DNA of 64,000 bases from Epsilonproteobacteria bacterium UBA6211 (GTDB taxonomy: Bacteria; Campylobacterota; Campylobacteria; Campylobacterales; Arcobacteraceae): NCBI GenBank assembly GCA_002421845.1, contig DISL01000037.1:22847-86846 (forward strand), read 5' to 3'. The notes under the pieces are model-generated. The model saw only the letters and a list, made by a program, of their open reading frames with translations. It was not told the origin of the DNA and made no database searches. The translations under genes were made by a program, and so were the position numbers. This document shows positions 56,931 through 64,000 of this stretch, piece after piece. Within the stretch, counting starts at the first letter, position 1; every line of letters begins with the position of its first letter.

Positions 56931-57361
56931 GATTAGCGACTACTAAGGATATTGAAGCTATTGCAGGGTTACTTGCAGAGCTTTTTTCAATAGAAAAAGA
57001 TTTTAAAATAGACAAACAAAAACAACTTGATGCTTTAAATATAATACTACAAGAACCGTCAAGTGTTTGTATCGTTGCCGTTATTGAAAATGATATTGTA
57101 GGTTTTGCATCTATGCAAAAGGTAGTTTCTACGGCAATAGGTGGATATAGCGGTCTTATTGAGGATGTTATCGTAAAAGAAGATAAAAGAAAACTCGGCA
57201 TAGGTAATATGCTAATAGAGAGACTTTTTGCGGAAGCAAAACTTCACAACTTCAAAAGAGTTCAACTCCTTTGCGATACGACAAATATAAAAGCACAAGA
57301 ATTTTACTCCAAGCACGGATTTAAAAAAAGTCAAATGGTTGGATGGTATAAGGAACAATAA
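56912..57361 (+). CDS. GNAT-family N-acetyltransferase
   Basis: 149 residues, TTG start within the nifT end (GAGG four bases upstream). GNAT motifs: I-I-R-L-A-T-T-K-D start, YSGLIEDVIVKEDKRKLGIGNMLIERL (the R-x-x-G-I-G acetyl-CoA loop) and FKRVQLLCDTTNIKAQEFYSKHGF. Coupling to nifT suggests expression with nif genes. Substrate unknown; protein or small-molecule acetylation are both possible. Confidence 0.82.
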   Translation: MQKTIIRLATTKDIEAIAGLLAELFSIEKDFKIDKQKQLDALNIILQEPSSVCIVAVIENDIVGFASMQKVVSTAIGGYSGLIEDVIVKEDKRKLGIGNMLIERLFAEAKLHNFKRVQLLCDTTNIKAQEFYSKHGFKKSQMVGWYKEQ

Positions 57362-57400
57362 TTGCAGGTATAAGGTAAATTAACATAAAAGGATTTACAA

Positions 57401-57964
57401 ATGTCTGCAGTATTGGAATATATAAAACAAAACAACCTTGATTGGCAACCGTCATTTAACGGTGAACTTAAAGATGGACTTTTCGGCTATAGAGGAAGCC
57501 TTATCGTAGAGGCTGGAAAACAATTAAGCCCTGATAGAATATTACCTCCAAAAATTCAAGCAAAACAAGTCATTATGGTTACAAATGCTAAAGAGATAGA
57601 GTTCTTTGCTTGTGAATTAGAATCATTTGAACATTTTATACCTATGTTTGAAAAATACAAAGATTTCTTTTCAAAAAACGGCAAAAACATACTGTTTGTA
57701 ATTGATTTAAACGATAGCGGTACATTTGAGTATGAAGGTGTTACTTTTAATGCTTACGTACTTGATGAAAGTTCTGTTTGGAATGAAACTTTAGATATGT
57801 TAAATCTTGAAAAAAATGATTTGAAAAAAGCATCGCCTTCAGAAAAAATAGAAGCTGTTTATGATGAAGCACAAACTAGCGATATATCAGCAAAATCAAG
57901 AACTTATGATGAAATGATGGCACTTAAAAGCAATACGAAAAAAGTAATGATGGGAGCGGTATAA
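57401..57964 (+). CDS. Hypothetical protein (187 aa) after nifT
   Basis: Ribosome site AAAAGG. An N-terminal alpha/beta domain (LFGYRGSLIVEAGKQLSPDRILPPKIQ; KQVIMVTNAKEIEFFACELESFEHFIPMFEKY; KNILFVIDLNDSGTFEYEGVTF) and an acidic/basic tail. No Cys cluster, signal or membrane segment. Same strand and 39 bases after the GNAT gene, so probably the end of the nifT unit. No family recognised; its lies-with-nif position is the only clue to function. Confidence 0.6.
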   Translation: MSAVLEYIKQNNLDWQPSFNGELKDGLFGYRGSLIVEAGKQLSPDRILPPKIQAKQVIMVTNAKEIEFFACELESFEHFIPMFEKYKDFFSKNGKNILFVIDLNDSGTFEYEGVTFNAYVLDESSVWNETLDMLNLEKNDLKKASPSEKIEAVYDEAQTSDISAKSRTYDEMMALKSNTKKVMMGAV

Positions 57965-57977
57965 AACCGCCCTATTA

Positions 57978-58487
57978 CTAACCTTGAATTTTAGTTTGTT
58001 TTGCTAAAACTAAAGAGTTTTTAACTCCTGAAATATGTATCCAAAATCCTATAACACCCACAAGTCCTATAAGACCTGCAAAAGGGATAATCAAGCTAAG
58101 TACGCTACCGCCGAACCATACCCATCCCCAAGTATTGTTATACTCTTTTACCATTGGATTACCGTTTAGGTCATTTTCAACCATATATAGTTTAAATTGT
58201 TCGTTCAATTTCATTAAAGTCACAGGTATAGCTATAAATGCCCACAGAGGTATAAGCTGTGTCCATATCCAAACCGCACTTGTATTTTTTTGTTCATTTG
58301 ATGTTGCCATAGATTTTGCAAATTTACTTTGAGTTAGTAAAAATAAAACATTTACTGTTAACCACAATAAAAAAAAGAAAAGCATCATAACAGATACCAT
58401 TCCCAATGCATTGGCTGCATCATCCGATGCGAACATAGGGCTAGATAAACCTAGCAACATTAACATTTTTAAAACATTTTTTGACAT
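57978..58487 (-). CDS. Membrane protein (DUF4328-like)
   Basis: 169 residues: an N-terminal hydrophobic segment that may be a signal (MSKNVLKMLMLLGLSSPMFAS), then membrane helices at about 28-52 (MVSVMMLFFFLLWLTVNVLF), 73-92 (WIWTQLIPLWAFIAIPVTLM) and two near 122-155. An N-x-x-x-x-W-G-W-V-W-F loop recalls DUF4328-type small membrane proteins. Convergent with the previous gene across a short GCGGT/ACCGC hairpin. Function unknown. Confidence 0.65.
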   Translation of the reverse strand: MSKNVLKMLMLLGLSSPMFASDDAANALGMVSVMMLFFFLLWLTVNVLFLLTQSKFAKSMATSNEQKNTSAVWIWTQLIPLWAFIAIPVTLMKLNEQFKLYMVENDLNGNPMVKEYNNTWGWVWFGGSVLSLIIPFAGLIGLVGVIGFWIHISGVKNSLVLAKQTKIQG

Positions 58488-58526
58488 AACAACCCCTTGT
58501 CGTAAAATAACTTACTATTATATCTA

Positions 58527-58940
58527 TCAATTACTTAGTTTTATATAATCTTTGATTATTTTTGCATGGTCAAATACAAGTTTTTCAAAAGGTATTTCAT
58601 CAAGTTTATATATAAAAGCCTCTTTGGCATCATCGCTTCCTATCGGATTACCGCAAGCTTTGCATATATACACAGCCGAAACACAGTGAAATCGTTGGTC
58701 ACGTGATGGGTCTGAATAGATATTTAGTAGTTGTTTTATTTCCACATCAAGAGAAATTTCTTCCTTCATTTCTCTAACAAGTGCATTTTCAACACTCTCT
58801 CCTATATCCACAAAGCCACCTGGAAGGGCAAGTCCTATTGGAGTATTTTTACGTTGTATAAGCACTATGCCTTGAAACTTATCTTTTGCATCGTATATCT
58901 CTATGATACCGTCCGTTGCTACAAATGGAGTTTTTATCAT
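58527..58940 (-). CDS. Nudix hydrolase
   Basis: 137 residues. Nudix box G-G-F-V-D-I-G-E-S-V-E-N-A-L-V-R-E-M-K-E-E-I-S-L is complete except for Ser in place of the last Gly. The family hydrolyses nucleoside diphosphates linked to another group, often for nucleotide-pool cleaning. A CKAC pair lies in the second half (Y-I-C-K-A-C-G), possibly structural zinc. Alone on the minus strand ahead of a tRNA gene. Confidence 0.88.
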   Translation of the reverse strand: MIKTPFVATDGIIEIYDAKDKFQGIVLIQRKNTPIGLALPGGFVDIGESVENALVREMKEEISLDVEIKQLLNIYSDPSRDQRFHCVSAVYICKACGNPIGSDDAKEAFIYKLDEIPFEKLVFDHAKIIKDYIKLSN

Positions 58941-59002
58941 ATCAAGCCTTTTGGAAAAATAGTGGAGTGAAAAATTTTATGATTTTGAAAAAATAATGAA
59001 AG

Positions 59003-59079
59003 TGGTGGGTCCACTAGGACTCGAACCTAGGACCACTCGGTTATGAGCCGAGTGCTCTAACCAACTGAGCTATAGACCC
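59003..59079 (-). tRNA. tRNA with CAU anticodon (Met elongator or Ile2)
   Basis: A full cloverleaf on the minus strand: acceptor GGGTCTA/TGGACCC, D-arm AGCTCAGTTGGTTAGAGC, anticodon stem CTCGG-CTCATAA-CCGAG (anticodon CAU), T-arm CTAGG-TTCGAGT-CCTAG, and an encoded CCA. CAU can be elongator Met or, after lysidine modification by TilS, Ile reading AUA. The initiator type is excluded because position 1 pairs normally and the anticodon stem lacks the three G-C pairs. Met versus Ile2 is left open. Confidence 0.95.
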
Positions 59080-59131
59080 TTTTAAACTAGCTTGTCGTTT
59101 AAATAGGTTGGAATTATAGTAAAATATTTAT

Positions 59132-59160
59132 AAAAGTTTGCTTAAAAATAGCAAACTTTT
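59132..59160 (-). terminator. Rho-independent terminator
   Basis: AAAAGTTTGCT (59132-59142) pairs perfectly with AGCAAACTTTT (59150-59160) over a 7-base loop. It follows the minus-strand PP-loop gene stop, with a T-rich tail on that strand. Confidence 0.75.
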
Positions 59161-59164
59161 TCAA

Positions 59165-60142
59165 TTATTGTATAAAATATTTCGCTGCTATCTCTTTTGA
59201 TGGGAATTTTGTCCCTTGCATTTCAAAATCACCGAAATCAACGGTATAGATTTGTTCACTTTCAGTTTTGCCGTAAGTAATGATTAGTTTTGTCGCTAGT
59301 GCTTTATCAGCATCACTTGCATTACGACTTAGCATATTAAAAGGTCCTATGCCGTCTTTGATAATAGCACGATAGAATTTATTGCTTTTTACGGCTTCAA
59401 GTTTTTTATTATCCTCTTCGTGTCTTCCTATTACGAGCTTTGCACCGTCAGGTAGTCTTAGGTGTCGCCCGAATTTTAGTATATCTATATCATCAACATC
59501 TAGTTTATCATGGGCTATAAAATCTCTAAGTCTGTTTGATATTTCGATATGTGTAAGAAGGCAACCACCGGCTGGTTCATCAAATCCTTCAAGACCTATA
59601 TCTTTTGCCATTTGAAGCTGTACTTGTCTATTTCTACCGTGAATACTGAGTAGTTTGTCTCTATCTACCCATCCTTCAAGCTCAGGTTTTGTAGGTGGAA
59701 GATGTTTCGCACTAAGAGGTCTAAGGACTAATTCGTCATTTTGGCTTAGTTTTTGGACTATTTCCAAAGACTCTTTTCTTTGACTCATAGGTCTTTGTCC
59801 TATTACTTCACCGCTTATCATAAAACTTGCGTCATATATTTCAAGGAGTTTTGAAGTATATCTAAACATAAATCCATGACAATCTATGCAAGGGTTGAAG
59901 TTTTTTCCGTAGCCGTATTTCGGAGTAAATAAAACCTCGTCCAAAAACTCTTTTTTCAAATCAAGAATTTCAAGTTTTGCACCTATATGGTCACATATTC
60001 TTTGTAAATAATCACGTTTATCATTCGTACCGCCAAATCCCATATCTACGTGTACCGCTATGACTTCTATACCTTGGTCTATGATGACTTTCATCGCCAA
60101 TGCAGAGTCAAGACCACCACTAAACAACGCTAATGCTCTCAT
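59165..60142 (-). CDS. PP-loop ATP pyrophosphatase (ThiI/MnmA-like)
   Basis: 325 residues. The PP-loop A-L-F-S-G-G-L-D-S-A-L-A (residues ~5-16) binds ATP. N-P-C-I-D-C-H-G-F-M and the later G-G-C-L-L-T supply Cys residues in the places used by 2-thiouridylases. The C-terminal ~120 residues (FGRHLRLPDGAKLVIGRHEEDN) resemble the NFACT-R/DUF814 RNA-binding domain. It probably thiolates or otherwise modifies tRNA. It is not NadE, GuaA or QueC by motif. Exact base modified is unknown. Confidence 0.75.
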   Translation of the reverse strand: MRALALFSGGLDSALAMKVIIDQGIEVIAVHVDMGFGGTNDKRDYLQRICDHIGAKLEILDLKKEFLDEVLFTPKYGYGKNFNPCIDCHGFMFRYTSKLLEIYDASFMISGEVIGQRPMSQRKESLEIVQKLSQNDELVLRPLSAKHLPPTKPELEGWVDRDKLLSIHGRNRQVQLQMAKDIGLEGFDEPAGGCLLTHIEISNRLRDFIAHDKLDVDDIDILKFGRHLRLPDGAKLVIGRHEEDNKKLEAVKSNKFYRAIIKDGIGPFNMLSRNASDADKALATKLIITYGKTESEQIYTVDFGDFEMQGTKFPSKEIAAKYFIQ

Positions 60143-60181
60143 GCCGTTTCCTAAATCATTTTTTGGTATAATATCTAAATT

Positions 60182-60913
60182 TTGGTTAAAAGGTGGAAGG
60201 CTTTGGTTTTATATCAGCCGTCAAACGGATATTGCTACAACAGCGACACACATTTTTTGTATTACTTTATATTATCAAATCTTGCCAAATTCAAAAATCC
60301 AAAGGGTGATTTATTGGATGTAGGAAGTGGAAGCGGTATTTTAGGACTTTTGGTAGCAAAAGAGTATAGTGAGTTATCGCTTCACCAATCAGAACTACAA
60401 GAAAGTTTTTGTTTTTTATCACAAAAAAACGCTACAACAAACAATGTGAAAGCTGTTATGTATGAGGGTAGTTTTTTTGTAACCGATTTTGATAAGAAAT
60501 TTGATATAGTTGTATCAAACCCACCGTTTTATCATCATAGCTCAATCAAAAGCGAAAATGAATCATTAAAAACGGCAAGGTATAATACTCACTTTAAGCT
60601 AGAAGATTTTATACAAAAAGTTTCAAAAATCATCAAACCTCAAGGTAAGTTGTTTTTTTGTTACGATGTTAAGCAGATAAATGATATTATTGCAACACTT
60701 GCTAAGTACAAATTTAATTTAGAAGCTTTACAGTTTGTCCACCCTTTTAAAGACAAAGATGCGTCTTTGGTGCTTGTATATGCAAAAAAATCGTCAAATT
60801 CTTTTACGAGAGTGTTGCCACCTGCTATTATTTATGACGGTGGGGATTATAGCGAGTATTCATTGAAAATGTATGAAAAAGCTTCGACGCATAGTATAAA
60901 GGTTGAGATGTGA
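60182..60913 (+). CDS. TrmN6-like SAM-dependent methyltransferase
   Basis: Up to 243 residues. L-L-D-V-G-S-G-S-G-I-L-G-L-L (SAM-binding motif I) and D-I-V-V-S-N-P-P-F-Y-H (N-P-P-F, adenine-N6 chemistry) identify the MTS/TrmN6 type; LYQPSNGYCYNSDTHFL is the family's usual opening. Start is uncertain: TTG at 60182 has no ribosome site, TTG at 60203 has AAAAGG nine bases upstream and leaves the core intact. It overlaps the next gene by four bases. Likely tRNA adenine methylation. Confidence 0.75.
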   Translation: MVKRWKALVLYQPSNGYCYNSDTHFLYYFILSNLAKFKNPKGDLLDVGSGSGILGLLVAKEYSELSLHQSELQESFCFLSQKNATTNNVKAVMYEGSFFVTDFDKKFDIVVSNPPFYHHSSIKSENESLKTARYNTHFKLEDFIQKVSKIIKPQGKLFFCYDVKQINDIIATLAKYKFNLEALQFVHPFKDKDASLVLVYAKKSSNSFTRVLPPAIIYDGGDYSEYSLKMYEKASTHSIKVEM

Positions 60914-61281
60914 TAACACAAGAGGGGTTTAATTTTTCTTTTGATGAAGATGAATGTGCAAAGTGTGAAGGTAACTGTTGTATCGGTGAGAGCGGTTATA
61001 TATGGATAAATACTCAAGAGATACAAAACTTCGCAAATGCTTTTGGTATTAGTGTAGATGAGTTTATCGAAAAATATCTTTTCAAAGTAGGGTACAAATT
61101 TTCAATAAAAGAGTTTGAATACAAACCGGATAGATTTGCGTGTATATTTTTTGATTTTGAAAAAAGAAATTGTAGTGTTTATGATTTAAGACCTACTCAA
61201 TGTAGAACGTTCCCTTTTTGGGATTATTTTAAAAACAATATTCAAGAGGTACAAAAAGAGTGTCCAGCTATAAAAATATAA
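60910..61281 (+). CDS. YkgJ-family Cys-cluster protein
   Basis: 123 residues, GTG start overlapping the previous stop. C-A-K-C-E-G-N-C-C (three-Cys opening), then C-I-F-F-D and C-S-V-Y-D-L-R-P-T-Q-C-R-T-F-P-F-W-D-Y-F are the conserved pattern of the Zn/Fe-chelating UPF0153/YkgJ family. Metal-binding is expected, function unknown. Coupled on both sides (methyltransferase before, lipoprotein after). Confidence 0.88.
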   Translation: MITQEGFNFSFDEDECAKCEGNCCIGESGYIWINTQEIQNFANAFGISVDEFIEKYLFKVGYKFSIKEFEYKPDRFACIFFDFEKRNCSVYDLRPTQCRTFPFWDYFKNNIQEVQKECPAIKI

Positions 61282-62561
61282 TATTCTTATTCTCTATTAT
61301 ACTAATGTTGGGCGGTTGTACTCATTTTAGTAGCCAACCTTCAAATACTCAAAATAAATCTTTTGAAAAAGAAGATATGCTTATTTTATTTGCACTAGAA
61401 GCTAGTAATCAAGGAGATTATAAGTCTTCATTTGAGCTTTTTTATACACTTTACAAATCTACTTCAAAATATGAGTACTTAGAACAATCCGTAGATATTG
61501 CATTTTTCAACCAACAATACCCTATGGTGGTAGATTTAGTGAAAAATGAAGTAAAACCTAAATTTTCATCAAATATTGAAAAATTTGATTTCGTGTATGC
61601 TGTTTCTTTGATGAACACTGGCAATACAGATGAAGCTTTGGAAATAGCAAAAAAACTTGTTCAAAAAGATTCAAACGACCAGTATCAGATACTTTTGGGT
61701 AATTTATATTTAATAAAAAAAGAGTATCAAACCGCATACGATATATTTATGAAAGTAAGAGAAAATCAACCCCACAATATAGGTCTTTTACTTACGGTGT
61801 CAGATGTATTGTATTCATATTTCAACAAACCTTACGAAGCTATCAAAATGCTTGATGATTATATTACGGCAAACGGTTGCAACGTAGAAATATGCGAAAA
61901 AATATATAAGTATTATATGGCTCAAAATGATGTGGACGGTATGATAGCTACACTTAAAAGAAATTATAATTTAATGCTTAGTTTAGGTAAAACACAAGAG
62001 GCTTTAGGTACTTTAAACGTTATTATAGAGATGCTGAAACTCAAAGATATAAACGTAGCATTAGAATTTACAAATTCATTGCCTGATGATGGTTACAAAA
62101 GCTTGAAACTTATTGAAATATATAAGATTATGGGTAACGAAGAGAAGCTTTTGTATTATTTTGATTTATTATACAAACAAACAAACGATATTAATGTCTT
62201 AGCTCAAATGGCTATTTATGAATTTGAATCAAGCAAAAATAAAAAAGATGTTTTCAAATCAGTTAAAGCGAAGCTAGAAAAAGTTTTGGAAATATCATCA
62301 AATCATATGTATCAAAATTATCTAGGCTATTTACTTATAGATTTTGACATAGACTACCAAAGGGGTATTGAGCTTGTAAAAGCTGCCCTTGCACAAGAAC
62401 CAGAGAACTATGCTTATCTTGATTCTTTAGCGTGGGGTCATTACAAACTAAAACAATGCAAAAAAGCTTATGATATTATGGATAATATAGTAAAAAAATT
62501 AGGTACCCAACACGAAGAGATTAACCAACACTGGGAAGCAATAAAGGAGTGCAATAAATAA
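61260..62561 (+). CDS. TPR-repeat lipoprotein
   Basis: 433 residues, GTG start inside the previous gene. Signal with lipobox ([18 protein letters not shown]). A run of TPR-like helical pairs follows (DKEKxxLLFALEAS-type start, [64 protein letters not shown]). Probably a periplasm-facing scaffold at the inner or outer membrane. Its stop overlaps the trpC start by one base. No named partner. Confidence 0.8.
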   Translation: MSSYKNIIFLFSIILMLGGCTHFSSQPSNTQNKSFEKEDMLILFALEASNQGDYKSSFELFYTLYKSTSKYEYLEQSVDIAFFNQQYPMVVDLVKNEVKPKFSSNIEKFDFVYAVSLMNTGNTDEALEIAKKLVQKDSNDQYQILLGNLYLIKKEYQTAYDIFMKVRENQPHNIGLLLTVSDVLYSYFNKPYEAIKMLDDYITANGCNVEICEKIYKYYMAQNDVDGMIATLKRNYNLMLSLGKTQEALGTLNVIIEMLKLKDINVALEFTNSLPDDGYKSLKLIEIYKIMGNEEKLLYYFDLLYKQTNDINVLAQMAIYEFESSKNKKDVFKSVKAKLEKVLEISSNHMYQNYLGYLLIDFDIDYQRGIELVKAALAQEPENYAYLDSLAWGHYKLKQCKKAYDIMDNIVKKLGTQHEEINQHWEAIKECNK

Positions 62562-63352
62562 TGATTTTAGATGAAATTATAAAAAGAACAAAAGAAGATT
62601 TAGAACAACGAAAAGCAGAATTTAGCCTTGATTGGTTGGGGAGAAGTTTGGCTTTTAACCCGTTTCCTCCAAGAGACGTAAGAAAAGTTCTTACAAGTAC
62701 AAAAGAAGACCGTGTAAAAATAATAGCGGAAGTCAAAAAAGCAAGTCCAAGCAAAGGGATAATAAGAGAAGATTTCGACCCGTTACTTATAGCTGATATT
62801 TATAGTAAAAACGGAGCAGACGCAATATCTGTTTTGACTGAACCACATTATTTCAAAGGTAATTTAGAATATCTTACGCAAATAAGAAGATATGTTCCTA
62901 CACCTTTACTTAGAAAAGATTTTATCGTTGATAAATACCAAATAGTAGAAGCTTTGGTTTACGGAGCAGATTTTATACTTTTGATAGCAAAAGCACTTTC
63001 TACAAAAGAGTTAAAAGAGTTATACGAGTATGCGTTGCATGTTGGACTAGACGTACTTGTGGAAATTCATGATAAAGAAGATTTGAAAAAAGCTATGTCC
63101 GCAGGTGCTCATATAATAGGTATAAATCATCGAAATCTAGAAACATTCGAGATGGATATGACACTTTGTGAAAAACTTATCCCTATGATTCCAAACGGAA
63201 AGATTATAGTAGCTGAAAGCGGTGTTGATAATCCTGAAATTATAAGACATTTGGCTGACGTGGGTGCCGATGCCTTTTTGATTGGTGAGCATTTTATGAG
63301 ACAAGATGACATAGGTACAGAAGTAGCTAGACTAAAAAATAGTTTTAACTAA
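62561..63352 (+). CDS. trpC: Indole-3-glycerol phosphate synthase
   Basis: 263 residues of the TIM-barrel [17 protein letters not shown] (catalytic Lys and phosphate site), [49 protein letters not shown] and VAESGVDN, all in order. Fourth-to-last step of tryptophan synthesis, cytoplasmic. No other trp genes nearby. It starts one base inside the lipoprotein stop. Confidence 0.96.
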   Translation: MILDEIIKRTKEDLEQRKAEFSLDWLGRSLAFNPFPPRDVRKVLTSTKEDRVKIIAEVKKASPSKGIIREDFDPLLIADIYSKNGADAISVLTEPHYFKGNLEYLTQIRRYVPTPLLRKDFIVDKYQIVEALVYGADFILLIAKALSTKELKELYEYALHVGLDVLVEIHDKEDLKKAMSAGAHIIGINHRNLETFEMDMTLCEKLIPMIPNGKIIVAESGVDNPEIIRHLADVGADAFLIGEHFMRQDDIGTEVARLKNSFN

Positions 63353-63438
63353 AAACTAAAAAAACAAATATAAGTTTTTTTACAAGAAAAATTCAATAAC
63401 ATTTTACAAAAGTTGAAAATTGTCGAAGTCTTGAAATC

Positions 63439-63492
63439 TAAGTCATGAGTCGTATTTCCTGTTTTTAACAACTCACGATTTACGACTTACGG
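63439..63492. repeat. Heptamer hairpin repeat, copy H5
   Basis: CTAAGTCATGAGTCGTATTT faces AACAACTCACGATTTACGAC (then TTACG). Same 7-base units as H1-H4; lies in the htpX leader just upstream of AGAGGAG. It shows the family is not limited to nif genes. Confidence 0.7.
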
Positions 63493-63512
63493 AACAATAA
63501 AGAGGAGTTACT

Positions 63513-64000
63513 ATGGAAGTTATAAAAACTACTGTTTTGTTAGTATTGCTTAGCGTTCTTCTTGTGAGTCTCGGCGGATATTTCGGTGGGGCGAACGGTA
63601 CTCTTATAGCACTTTTATTGGTGGGCGGTATGAATTTTTATGCTTACTACTATTCAGATAAACACGTTTTAAACCACTACAAAGCAGTTGAACTTACGGA
63701 TACTAGACATTTCGTATATCAAATGGTTAGGGATTTAGCTTATAAAGCAAATCTTCCTATGCCAAAAGTCTATATAATACCGCAAAATATACCAAATGCC
63801 TTTGCAACGGGAAGAAATCCACAAAACGGTGTAGTGGCGGTTACTCAGGGGCTTATTGATTTACTTAATCCTGAAGAGGTTAAATCTGTTATAGCCCATG
63901 AATTAGCGCATATAAGACATTATGATATTTTGACTGGTACCATAGCAGCAACGATAGCCGGAGCTATATCTGCTATTGCAAATATGATGCAATTTGGTGC
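63513..64000 (+). CDS. htpX: HtpX-type membrane zinc metalloprotease (3' end outside window)
   Basis: The first 162 codons are visible. Ribosome site AGAGGAG. Two N-terminal membrane helices ([37 protein letters not shown]), then [10 protein letters not shown] and V-I-A-H-E-L-A-H-I, the HEXXH zinc site of M48 proteases; a third helix begins at the edge. HtpX degrades misfolded inner-membrane proteins. The C-terminal half lies beyond the window. Confidence 0.93.
   Translation, partial: MEVIKTTVLLVLLSVLLVSLGGYFGGANGTLIALLLVGGMNFYAYYYSDKHVLNHYKAVELTDTRHFVYQMVRDLAYKANLPMPKVYIIPQNIPNAFATGRNPQNGVVAVTQGLIDLLNPEEVKSVIAHELAHIRHYDILTGTIAATIAGAISAIANMMQFG

Noticed and set aside
59003..59079. tRNA as an integration site for a genomic island
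   Set aside because: No repeat of its 3' end was noticed nearby and the neighbours are housekeeping genes.
14768..63492. Heptamer repeats as a CRISPR array
   Set aside because: Units are degenerate, 7 bases long, arranged as facing arms of hairpins at separate sites, with no spacers and no cas genes. No CRISPR array was found anywhere in the window.

Overview
The window is AT-rich (roughly one third G+C by eye) and gene-dense. It looks like a free-living, nitrogen-fixing member of the Campylobacterota (Arcobacter/Sulfurospirillum/Sulfurimonas type). This rests on protein style (FlgR-like truncated NifA, Cache/CheW proteins, 7TMR-DISM kinase), codon use and nif gene content; no rRNA is present to confirm it. 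The ends are arbitrary: a decayed RhuM fragment enters from the left and htpX runs off the right.

Layout. 0-9.9 kb: a large soluble Cache-CheW protein, a YdcF protein, a TetR-controlled LolA-like/beta-barrel/RND export operon and a flavodiiron protein. 9.9-11.3 kb: a lone gene flanked by integron-cassette-like ends. 11.3-25.7 kb: nif region 1 (nitrogenase-associated ArsC-like protein, second Cache-CheW protein, ferredoxin, ClpX, SIR2-like protein, peroxiredoxin-like protein, nifA, nifX, a Sel1-NifU fusion, nifQ, a NifX-like protein). It is interrupted by a diguanylate cyclase and by a 3-kb island flanked by 45-bp direct repeats. 25.8-30.8 kb: accessory genes (MntA/HepT, GNAT, Phd/VapC, two lone genes behind a shared upstream repeat) and ung. 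30.8-34.8 kb: nif region 2 (thioredoxin-fold-like protein, ferredoxin, nifB, nifE). 34.8-39.1 kb: a PAS-GGDEF-EAL protein, a tiny membrane protein and an MCP. 39.3-45.1 kb: a 7TMR-DISM kinase and OmpR-type regulator, followed by four transcription units that all carry the same tandem box GTGACGC-N5-GTGACGC (last base variable in one copy). One of these encodes a LuxI/FeeM-like acyl-transferase. 45.1-46.7 kb: two toxin-antitoxin pairs. 46.7-57.4 kb: nif region 3 (minus strand nifN, nifX, DUF269, nifF, PII, nifW, nifZ, two 2Fe-2S ferredoxins, rpoN; plus strand a 31-aa membrane protein, aldo/keto reductase, FAD oxidoreductase, nifT). 57.4-64 kb: mostly housekeeping (Nudix, tRNA-CAU, PP-loop protein, methyltransferase, TPR lipoprotein, trpC, htpX).

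How it works together. The nif genes here make and insert FeMo-cofactor (nifB, E, N, X, Q), deliver electrons (nifF, ferredoxins), protect nitrogenase (nifW, Z, T) and regulate (nifA, rpoN, PII). The structural genes nifHDK are outside the window. I find ten GG-N10-GC sigma-54 promoter candidates, eight to nine of them in front of nif transcription units and one before the flavodiiron protein. They also tie the second Cache-CheW gene and the membrane/AKR/FAD operon to the nif regulon. NifA has no C-terminal DNA-binding helix-turn-helix.

Most unusual items: the tandem-box regulon with a signal-synthase-like enzyme (42-45 kb); the 45-bp-repeat island with a WYL regulator and an FtsZ-C-terminus-like protein; a MITE-like inverted pair, one copy of which supplies the nifT ribosome-binding site; a MazF gene inserted between divergent sigma-54 promoters with a 9-bp duplication; and families of heptamer-based hairpins in 5' leaders.
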